NCBI GenBank assembly: GCA_022844565.1
Contig: JALHLK010000010.1
Location: 87,618 to 151,617 of the forward strand
Source of the DNA: Saprospiraceae bacterium
Lineage (GTDB): Bacteria > Bacteroidota > Bacteroidia > Chitinophagales > Saprospiraceae
Reading direction: 5' to 3'
Length of the DNA: 64,000 nucleotides
Below, one piece after another: positions 27,096-33,406 of the stretch (positions are counted from its first letter, which is position 1; every line of letters starts with the position of its first letter). The notes under the pieces are model-generated. The model worked only from the letters and a program-made list of their open reading frames with translations, made no database searches and was not told the DNA's origin. The position numbers were made by a program, and so were the translations under genes.

Positions 27096-27229
27096 TTAAA
27101 GCAATTGTCCATTAAAATCGCAGTAAAACCATTTTTTTTAGAGCTAATTGCTAACTGCTCAAGGCTAATCTCTTTAATAAAGCATTTATCCATTAAAATA
27201 GTAGTATAACCAGTAAATTTAAGCGAATT
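27096..27229. repeat. Imperfect tandem repeat, ~78-bp period
   Basis: Two diverged units share the order ttaa(t)aaagca, then tccattaaaat, gtagtaaaacca and, after a T/A-rich stretch, agcgaatt: copy 1 at 27096-27149, copy 2 at 27174-27229. Function unknown. Confidence 0.45.
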
Positions 27230-27263
27230 CAAACAGCTATTTGTTAAAAGATCAGCGTTGAAA

Positions 27264-27281
27264 TTCACATGATCATGTGAT
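27264..27281. promoter_or_regulatory. Palindromic site 4
   Basis: TTCACATGATCATGTGAT, identical to site 3. It ends 32 bp upstream of the TACTTTTG box of the LytTR gene. Confidence 0.75.
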
Positions 27282-27313
27282 ACCTTTTATTTTTTTTATC
27301 ATTCTTGGCAATA

Positions 27314-27321
27314 TACTTTTG
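27314..27321 (+). promoter_or_regulatory. -7 box (TACTTTTG) of the LytTR gene
   Basis: Matches TAnnTTTG, 32 bp after palindrome 4 and 33 bp before the ATG at 27355. No -33 TTTG at standard spacing. Confidence 0.6.
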
Positions 27322-27354
27322 AATTAATTTTATCTACCATAAAAAATTATCGTC

Positions 27355-27654
27355 ATGAGTATTTTTAATTCAATTTTATTTCTCAAAGCTGATAGTAATT
27401 ATACCATTATCCACTATCTGGATGGCTCAAAACGCATAGTCTGTAGTACGCTTAAAAAAATGGAGGTGTCTTTAAATGGTAAGGGTTTCTTTAGGGTACA
27501 CCACAGTTATCTTATCAATGAGCAATTTATAAAAGGGGTAACCCAAGTTGGCCTTTTGTTGGAAAATGGGAATGAGATACCGCTGAGTAGAAAGATAAGT
27601 CGGAAGGAAATCAAAAAGCGTTTTTTTCTTCAATTAGGTCACGTGGAGTCATAA
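27355..27654 (+). CDS. Stand-alone LytTR DNA-binding domain protein
   Basis: A 99-residue protein that is a LytTR domain and nothing else. Typical features are ILFLKADSNYTIIHYLDGSKRIVCSTLKKMEV at the start, FFRVHHSYLIN near 48, and NGNEIPLSRKISRKEIKKRF at the end. LytTR domains bind DNA through beta-strands, usually to direct repeats. With no receiver domain it must be controlled by its own expression or by a partner. It sits under palindrome 4, so it may be a second-tier regulator in a cascade from the LuxR-type regulator (inference). Confidence 0.9.
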   Translation: MSIFNSILFLKADSNYTIIHYLDGSKRIVCSTLKKMEVSLNGKGFFRVHHSYLINEQFIKGVTQVGLLLENGNEIPLSRKISRKEIKKRFFLQLGHVES

Positions 27655-27678
27655 ACGAAAATCTTTTTATTTTAAATT

Positions 27679-27696
27679 TTTACATGGTCATGTGAT
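27679..27696. promoter_or_regulatory. Palindromic site 5
   Basis: TTTACATGGTCATGTGAT, three mismatches to site 1. It lies 52 bp before the ATG at 27749. No TAnnTTTG box is found at 31-32 bp; the sequence there is A-rich. The site may be weak, or the gene may be read from the LytTR promoter. Confidence 0.55.
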
Positions 27697-27748
27697 ACCC
27701 GAAATTAAATAATCCAAACAAATTTACTAAACAAAAAAAATTAAATTA

Positions 27749-28963
27749 ATGAAAAATGTTTTTATCCTATTTTTTACCTTTTTTAGTATTTTTGGGAATT
27801 CGCAAAATGTGGGGATAAACACCTCCTCACCCAAACTGGCACTTGACATAAAGGGTGGCTTTAGAAACCAACCTTTGTATCTCATAGGATCTGGTACATC
27901 TATTGTCATACCCGACAATGAAAGTAATATTAATCTTGCAGGAACGTTTTCTGGACCATTCTCAGCTACGGTCATCAATCCAGTGGACGGCCAAAAACTG
28001 ATCATTGACAATAACTCTGGTCAAACAGGCATATTGTCTGGAACAGTAGATATAAGAGCTGGCCTTAATGAATATACCTATTCAGATGGTGAGTGGAAAG
28101 TAATAAACACCAATGCTTGGGGATTAAGTGGAAATTTTAACACAGACCCCAGCAACAATTTTATAGGCACGACTGATAAAAATGATGTTGTATTAAAACG
28201 GTACAATGATGAGAAAATGCGCATTACGGAAAGTGAGATACAATTTCAAGGTAGTCTCACCACCCCAGGCGAAATCAAACCCAATGGCACATCGGGTTTA
28301 ACCGGTCAAGTACTCACCAGTAATGGAGATGGTACGATGGCATGGACCTCTGTGCCCTCGGGATCAACTGACAATGTTGGTAACTATGGTACGGTGACCA
28401 ATCCTGTCACGGGTAAAACATGGCTGGACAGGAATCTAGGAGCTTCACGAGTTGCTCTCAATATAGGAGATGAAGCAAGTTTTGGGGATTTATATCAGTG
28501 GGGCAGGGCTGCTGACGGACATCAGTTACGAACATCTGCAACACTGAATAGACAAGCTACAACTTGGTTGGCTTATCACGAAAGTAATATGTTTATCACT
28601 GGATCCTCCAATTGGTTGAGTGGTTCAAATCCACCAACGGATCTATGGACAGGTACTGCTGCGGAAAACAATCCATGTCCTTCAGGATATCGGTTACCTA
28701 CCAATGCTGAGTGGCTTCAGGAAATACGAACGTGGTCATCCCAAAATTTTGAGGGAGCATTTGCTTCTCCGCTGAAGTTGCTCACAGCTGGCTACCGAGA
28801 CGAAACCGAAGGTTCAATAATGCGTACATGGGCCAACGGCCTCTATTGGAGTAGTACAGTCAGTGGTTCCTCTGCCCGCTACCTCATCTTTGGTTTCGGA
28901 AATGCTGAAGTTACTCAAGGAATTAGGGCTAACGGACTCTCTGTTCGTTGCATTAAAGATTGA
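27749..28963 (+). CDS. Secreted FISUMP-domain protein
   Basis: A 404-residue secreted protein (signal MKNVFILFFTFFSIFGNSQ). The N-terminal half resembles fibre-type repeats common in Bacteroidota surface proteins (NVGINTSSPKLALDIKGG, NFIGTTDKNDVVLKRYNDEK, LTGQVLTSNGDGTMAW). The C-terminal half is a Fibrobacter succinogenes major paralogous (FISUMP) domain: VTGKTWLDRNLGAS, LYQWGRAADGHQ, PCPSGYRLPTNAEW, LYWSSTVSG and a final LSVRCIKD. FISUMP modules have no defined activity and are thought to be surface-displayed. It follows the LytTR gene by 94 bp with palindrome 5 in between. Confidence 0.88.
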   Translation: MKNVFILFFTFFSIFGNSQNVGINTSSPKLALDIKGGFRNQPLYLIGSGTSIVIPDNESNINLAGTFSGPFSATVINPVDGQKLIIDNNSGQTGILSGTVDIRAGLNEYTYSDGEWKVINTNAWGLSGNFNTDPSNNFIGTTDKNDVVLKRYNDEKMRITESEIQFQGSLTTPGEIKPNGTSGLTGQVLTSNGDGTMAWTSVPSGSTDNVGNYGTVTNPVTGKTWLDRNLGASRVALNIGDEASFGDLYQWGRAADGHQLRTSATLNRQATTWLAYHESNMFITGSSNWLSGSNPPTDLWTGTAAENNPCPSGYRLPTNAEWLQEIRTWSSQNFEGAFASPLKLLTAGYRDETEGSIMRTWANGLYWSSTVSGSSARYLIFGFGNAEVTQGIRANGLSVRCIKD

Positions 28964-28977
28964 CCCAGCTAAAAAAT

Positions 28978-28995
28978 TTCACATGATCATGTGGT
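28978..28995. promoter_or_regulatory. Palindromic site 6
   Basis: TTCACATGATCATGTGGT, two mismatches to site 1. It starts 14 bp after the FISUMP stop and ends 32 bp upstream of the TAATTTTG box of the next gene. Confidence 0.7.
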
Positions 28996-29027
28996 ACCCA
29001 AAATTTTAGCAACCTATTTGAATACCT

Positions 29028-29035
29028 TAATTTTG
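29028..29035 (+). promoter_or_regulatory. -7 box (TAATTTTG) of the T9SS-cargo/collagen-like operon
   Basis: Matches TAnnTTTG, exactly 32 bp after palindrome 6 and 21 bp before the ATG at 29057. The expected -33 position reads TTTT rather than TTTG. Confidence 0.6.
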
Positions 29036-29056
29036 ATTTTTAAATAGAATATAACA

Positions 29057-29536
29057 ATGAAAAAAACTAAAATCTTACTCTTTCTTTTGGTGATTGGTAT
29101 GATGATCTTAACTAATCTAAACCTAAAAGCCCAGTGTGCCTTGAGCCAACTGCTCTTATCACAAGGTTATAAAGTCACCAACTTGGGTGATAAATCTTTT
29201 CAAAGTATGGTAGGGGTGCAAATACCTATATATGGTAAGACAGGAGATATTGTATTTACATCGCCACTTACAGCTGGGTCTTTACTAACCAATGTGCCTG
29301 ATTTAGATGTATTAGGTGTTGACATATATCCTAATCCAGTAGTTGATCAATTGTGGGTAAAAGTAGATAAAGGAGAGCTCCATGATTTGCAGATTATGGA
29401 CGTGACTGGCAAAATCATCTTCAAAGAACAATATTCAGAAAAGCCCGTCAATTTAAGCCACCTCCAACCCGGACTATACTACTTACAATTAAGAAGTGGT
29501 CAAAGTCAGAAGTCATACAAAGTTATAAAAATTTAA
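29057..29536 (+). CDS. Small secreted protein with T9SS type A sorting domain
   Basis: A 159-residue protein: signal peptide (to about LNLKAQ, residue 26), a roughly 50-residue middle part, then a C-terminal T9SS sorting domain from GVDIYPNPVVDQLWVKV, through LQIMDVTGKIIF and LSHLQPGLYYLQLRSG, to SYKVIKI. The sorting domain directs export across the outer membrane and often attachment to surface lipopolysaccharide. The mature part is very short for T9SS cargo, so it may serve as an anchor or accessory. It opens a run of same-strand genes with small gaps (30 bp to the collagen-like gene). Confidence 0.88.
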   Translation: MKKTKILLFLLVIGMMILTNLNLKAQCALSQLLLSQGYKVTNLGDKSFQSMVGVQIPIYGKTGDIVFTSPLTAGSLLTNVPDLDVLGVDIYPNPVVDQLWVKVDKGELHDLQIMDVTGKIIFKEQYSEKPVNLSHLQPGLYYLQLRSGQSQKSYKVIKI

Positions 29537-29566
29537 AAATTATTAAAAACCATAAATTTCCTAAAA

Positions 29567-32212
29567 ATGAAAAAAGTTTATCTTCTTATTCCAATTTTCC
29601 TTCTTTTCGCAATGCCATTTTTTGCACAAAATTTGAATTATCAAAGTATTGTGCGCAACAGTAGCGGGGCACCAATCATTAATTCCCCTGTATTTTTAAG
29701 ATTAACCGTACTATCAGCAGAAACGGGTGGCACAACCCTCTATAGAGAAACACATAGTGCAAGAACTGACCAATTTGGATGGCTAAATGTCACACTTGGA
29801 AAAGGGGTGCCGGTAAGTGGTACCTTTAGTTCAGTTGATTTTAGTATACAAAGGCATATGTTGGTAGAATGTGCAAATACAGGTGGAGGTACCTATACAA
29901 GTATTGGGTCAACGCCACTTGCACCATCTGGTGTCGGTGCAAAAGGGGATAAAGGCGATCGCGGTGAGCAAGGTATAGCAGGAGTAACGGGTCAAGCAGG
30001 AGCTAAAGGAGATAAAGGGGATACAGGTCCAAGAGGAGACAAGGGAGATAAAGGTGATCAAGGAGTCGCAGGTCCAACTGGACAAACAGGAGCAAAAGGC
30101 GACCAAGGAGTAGCAGGAGCCACTGGACCAAAAGGAGATCAAGGCGCCCAAGGTGCTACTGGACAAACAGGGGCAAAAGGTGACAAAGGAGATCAAGGAA
30201 TAGCTGGTTCAAAAGGAGATAAAGGAGAAGCAGGAGTAGCTGGACCTAAAGGAGACAAAGGAGATCAAGGTGCCCAAGGTGCTACTGGACAAACAGGAGC
30301 AAAAGGTGACCAAGGTGTAGCAGGAGCCACTGGACCAAAAGGAGATAAAGGTGATCAAGGTGTGGCAGGTCCAACAGGTCAAACAGGAGCAAAAGGCGAC
30401 CAAGGCGTAGCAGGAGCTACTGGACCAAAAGGAGATCAAGGAGCCCAAGGTGCTACTGGACAAACAGGAGCAAAAGGTGACAAAGGTGATCAAGGTGCAA
30501 CGGGAGCCACAGGAACAAAAGGTGATCAAGGAATAGCTGGTTCAAAAGGAGATAAAGGAGATGCAGGAGTAGCTGGACCAAAAGGAGATCAAGGCGCCCA
30601 AGGTGCTACTGGACAAATAGGAGCAAAAGGCGACCAAGGAGTAGCAGGAGCCACTGGACCAAAAGGAGATCAAGGCGCCCAAGGTGCTACTGGACAAACA
30701 GGAGCAAAAGGTGATCAAGGATTAGCTGGACCAAAAGGAGATAAAGGTGATCAAGGTGTGGCAGGTCCAACTGGACAAACAGGAGCAAAAGGTGACCAAG
30801 GCGTAGCAGGAGTCACTGGACCAAAAGGAGATAAAGGAGATGCAGGAGTAGCTGGACCTAAAGGAGACAAAGGTGATCAAGGTGTGGCAGGTGCAACTGG
30901 CCAAACAGGAGCAAAAGGTGACCAAGGTGCAACAGGAGCCACAGGAGCAAAAGGTGACAAAGGAGATCAAGGAATAGCAGGATCAAAAGGAGATAAAGGT
31001 GATCAAGGCGTAGCGGGTATAACTGGATCAAAAGGTGATAAGGGTGATAAAGGTGACCCTGGCCTTCTTGGTCCGATAGGCCCTAAAGGCGACAAAGGGG
31101 ATCCAGGAGTTGCTGCAGATGCGTGGTTGCTAAATGGCAATGGTGGCACAACTGTATCAAATTTTCTTGGAACTACAGATAATAGGGATCTTGTTTTTAA
31201 AACGAATAATTTTCCTAGATTCGTACTAAGTGAGGGGTTAGCTACTTTTTTAGAGAAAGTTTGGGTGAAAAATGGTTACGAAACTCCAGGAACAATAAAA
31301 ATTGGTAATGATGATCCTATAGCCCAAGCGGGTAAAATACGGTACAATCCTTCAATCAATGATTTTGAGGGCTTTAATGGTTCGATATGGAAATCTTTTA
31401 CCGCAACTGGAAGTGGGTTTTCATTACCTTTTAACGCAAATTATGGAGGAGCAACTAATCCTGCATTTCGCATCAATGTGCAAAGTAATACTACAGGGAT
31501 CGAAGTAAATAATATAGCATTATCAGGTGCAACAGAACCTGCTTTTAGAGCCACTAGTGGGGGACTCTCAGTTGTTGAAATAGAAAGTACAAGTCTTTCT
31601 AAAAATAGTATTGGAATGTTAATACAGAATAATCAACCTACTGCAGCAGGGATAAACACAAGTATAGGCGTAGTAAGTGATAGTGCTGTAGCTCTATCAG
31701 TATCAGGACTTAATAATGCATTAGTGGTAAATGGATCAAGTAGTGGCTCACAGGCTGCTGTTATAGTACAAAATTTGGGTCAAGGACAAGGTGTGAAGGT
31801 AGAACAAATTAATTCAACGAGCACTCAGAATGCCATGCATATCACATCTTCTTCGAAAGGTAGTGCTTTAAAAGTAGAAGTAAACAAAACTCTTGGCCAA
31901 CAAACACCTAATGCAGCCAGTGCACTTGAAATTGGAAATGGATTTATAAAAGTGGACCAATCTGCTCCATTCCGATCGGTATTTAAACACGTGACCAATG
32001 CCTTCAATGTTAATGGTAACGCAACCACAGTATTATATCAGGGGGCATTACCGACAGACATACTTTTTGTACAGAAAAGTTTACCCTACATTAATACTGG
32101 AGTATTGGTATGGTGGGATCCTAGTCTATTGGTTTGGAAAATTGCAACTGAAAACATTTCCAATATGCCAGTCGGTGTGACATTTCATGTTTTAGTGATT
32201 AAAACGCGGTAA
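29567..32212 (+). CDS. Secreted collagen-like protein with 131 Gly-X-Y triplets
   Basis: An 881-residue secreted protein. A signal peptide (to FFAQ, residue 21) and an N-terminal beta-domain of about 100 residues (LNYQSIVRNSSGAPI..., LVECANTGGG) come first. Residues 124-516 are an uninterrupted Gly-X-Y tract built from blocks such as GAKGDQGVAGATGPKGDQ and GAQGATGQT, rich in KGD/KGE pairs that stabilise bacterial triple helices without hydroxyproline. The C-terminal 365 residues open with NFLGTTDNRDLVFK, sharing a module with the FISUMP protein, and then hold a fibre-tip-like beta region. It probably forms a trimeric surface fibre. It has no T9SS sorting domain of its own. Confidence 0.92.
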   Translation: MKKVYLLIPIFLLFAMPFFAQNLNYQSIVRNSSGAPIINSPVFLRLTVLSAETGGTTLYRETHSARTDQFGWLNVTLGKGVPVSGTFSSVDFSIQRHMLVECANTGGGTYTSIGSTPLAPSGVGAKGDKGDRGEQGIAGVTGQAGAKGDKGDTGPRGDKGDKGDQGVAGPTGQTGAKGDQGVAGATGPKGDQGAQGATGQTGAKGDKGDQGIAGSKGDKGEAGVAGPKGDKGDQGAQGATGQTGAKGDQGVAGATGPKGDKGDQGVAGPTGQTGAKGDQGVAGATGPKGDQGAQGATGQTGAKGDKGDQGATGATGTKGDQGIAGSKGDKGDAGVAGPKGDQGAQGATGQIGAKGDQGVAGATGPKGDQGAQGATGQTGAKGDQGLAGPKGDKGDQGVAGPTGQTGAKGDQGVAGVTGPKGDKGDAGVAGPKGDKGDQGVAGATGQTGAKGDQGATGATGAKGDKGDQGIAGSKGDKGDQGVAGITGSKGDKGDKGDPGLLGPIGPKGDKGDPGVAADAWLLNGNGGTTVSNFLGTTDNRDLVFKTNNFPRFVLSEGLATFLEKVWVKNGYETPGTIKIGNDDPIAQAGKIRYNPSINDFEGFNGSIWKSFTATGSGFSLPFNANYGGATNPAFRINVQSNTTGIEVNNIALSGATEPAFRATSGGLSVVEIESTSLSKNSIGMLIQNNQPTAAGINTSIGVVSDSAVALSVSGLNNALVVNGSSSGSQAAVIVQNLGQGQGVKVEQINSTSTQNAMHITSSSKGSALKVEVNKTLGQQTPNAASALEIGNGFIKVDQSAPFRSVFKHVTNAFNVNGNATTVLYQGALPTDILFVQKSLPYINTGVLVWWDPSLLVWKIATENISNMPVGVTFHVLVIKTR
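29936..31114 (+). repeat. DNA repeat tract encoding the collagen-like domain
   Basis: About 1.18 kb of highly similar 9- to 81-bp units (ggagcaaaaggtgaccaagg, gtagcaggagccactgg, gatcaaggcgcccaaggtgc) encoding 131 triplets. Near-identical DNA between units makes recombination or slippage, and thus length variation, likely. Minus-strand open frames over this tract are artefacts of the repeat. Confidence 0.9.
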
Positions 32213-32242
32213 AAGGTATTGCCAAACTTAAAAATTTTCATA

Positions 32243-33406
32243 ATGAAAAGGTATTATTTATTCTTTTCCATACTACTGTTATGCCGTTTGGAATTGTCTG
32301 CTCAATATAGCATACAATTACAAAAGCCAGGTATCATTGCTTTAAAGACGGCAGATTTATGGAATTGTATCGTCCAAAATAATTCTAATGGCGGCCTTGA
32401 AGTGTATTTGAAAGGTACAATTACTGAAAAGAGTAGAGGTAAACTGTATGAAGTAAGATCAGGAGCATTCCAACTAAAAACAGGAATTACCATATACAAT
32501 ACAGCTAACTATGGTGATTTAAAGGGAGAAACAGCCCTGTTTTCTGATAAAAAATTCGAAGATCATGTCATTAGAACCAATACCTTGCCCAATGGCCAAT
32601 ATACTTTTTGTGCCACCATTGTAGATGGTAAAAGTAATCAAAGTTTAGCCAATGATTGCATCAATTTCACCATCAATGAAGTCACTCCGCCATTACTTAT
32701 TATGCCCCAAAATCAGTCAGTAATCTGCGAAAACTACCCAGTTTTTGTATGGGAGCGATTTAGAGGAGCAGTAACAGGCAGTAATTTGACATACAGTATT
32801 CGCATCGTTGAAATTTTAAAAAGCCAAAACCCTAATGCAGCTATGAAGTCAAACCCTTGCTTCTATTGCGAATTATTTGTCAACGAACCCATACATCAAT
32901 TTTCTTTTAAAGCCATGCCTTTTCAAGAAGACAAGAGGTATGCTTGGAGTGTGACTGTGGTGGAAGGTAAGAAGGAAATAGTGAGGTCCGATATTTGGGA
33001 ATTTACTTGGAAGAATTGTGGGCAGGGTGGAGTGACGGAGGAAGAAGAGGAGGAGGAAGAAGAAGAGGAGGAGGAAGAGGTTTCCAACCCACCATTACCA
33101 GGTATAGCTTATTACTACCCAAATGAGACACAGGCTAGTGAATTAATGACGGTTTCAGATACAGCCCTTCATTTTAGAATGATCAATTATGAACTTAAAC
33201 AAGAAATGGAAGCTTCCATTGTGAGCAACAATCAAAAAACTCAAACTATTAAGAGGTTCGCGCTAAATACTGGCCATAACTATTATAGCATCAGCCTCAA
33301 ATCTCTTCAGATTGAGCCAATGATACCTTATACCTTACAACTAGTCACTAGCAATGGCGTATGGTATTATCTATCCTTCTTTACTCTAAAACAAGCTAAA
33401 CAATGA
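32243..33406 (+). CDS. Secreted protein with polyglutamate hinge, RHS-locus partner
   Basis: A 387-residue protein starting at ATG 32243 (an in-frame TTG at 32219 is less likely because the signal peptide MKRYYLFFSILLLCRLELSAQ begins at the ATG). The N-terminal 110 residues, ending LPNGQYTFCATIVDG...LANDCINFTI, resemble the N-terminal domain of the outer-membrane protein at 47118. A second beta-domain (about 145-265) follows, with paired cysteines (NPCFYCELF). Then come 14 consecutive Glu residues and a C-terminal domain of about 110 residues. No family is firmly recognised. Its stop overlaps the next gene's start as ATGA, so it is translationally coupled to the giant RHS-family protein. Confidence 0.8.
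   Translation: MKRYYLFFSILLLCRLELSAQYSIQLQKPGIIALKTADLWNCIVQNNSNGGLEVYLKGTITEKSRGKLYEVRSGAFQLKTGITIYNTANYGDLKGETALFSDKKFEDHVIRTNTLPNGQYTFCATIVDGKSNQSLANDCINFTINEVTPPLLIMPQNQSVICENYPVFVWERFRGAVTGSNLTYSIRIVEILKSQNPNAAMKSNPCFYCELFVNEPIHQFSFKAMPFQEDKRYAWSVTVVEGKKEIVRSDIWEFTWKNCGQGGVTEEEEEEEEEEEEEEVSNPPLPGIAYYYPNETQASELMTVSDTALHFRMINYELKQEMEASIVSNNQKTQTIKRFALNTGHNYYSISLKSLQIEPMIPYTLQLVTSNGVWYYLSFFTLKQAKQ
33038..33079 (+). repeat. GAG/GAA microsatellite encoding 14 Glu
   Basis: Fourteen mixed GAA/GAG codons in a row, giving an acidic hinge between two domains. The mixed codons suggest selection on the protein rather than recent slippage. Confidence 0.85.

Larger units (their letters stand above)
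26769..27354. other. 586-bp gap before the LytTR gene
   Basis: Contains a possible relic membrane frame (to 26971), an imperfect tandem repeat around 27096-27229, palindrome 4 and the LytTR promoter, each listed separately. A 74-codon minus-strand frame here runs through the repeats and is not considered a gene. Confidence 0.55.

Noticed and set aside
27044..27268. 74-codon minus-strand frame
   Set aside because: Internally repetitive because it reads through the 78-bp DNA repeat, and it runs into palindrome 4.
21757..28995. The palindrome as a CRP/FNR site
   Set aside because: CRP-type sites read TGTGA-N6-TCACA; here the half-sites are in the reverse order (TCACA-TGATCA-TGTGA), and no CRP-family gene is in the window.
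29909..30970. Three long minus-strand open frames inside the collagen-like gene
   Set aside because: They are Cys/Ser-rich mirror products of the Gly-X-Y codon pattern and repeat with the same period; no start context or homology.
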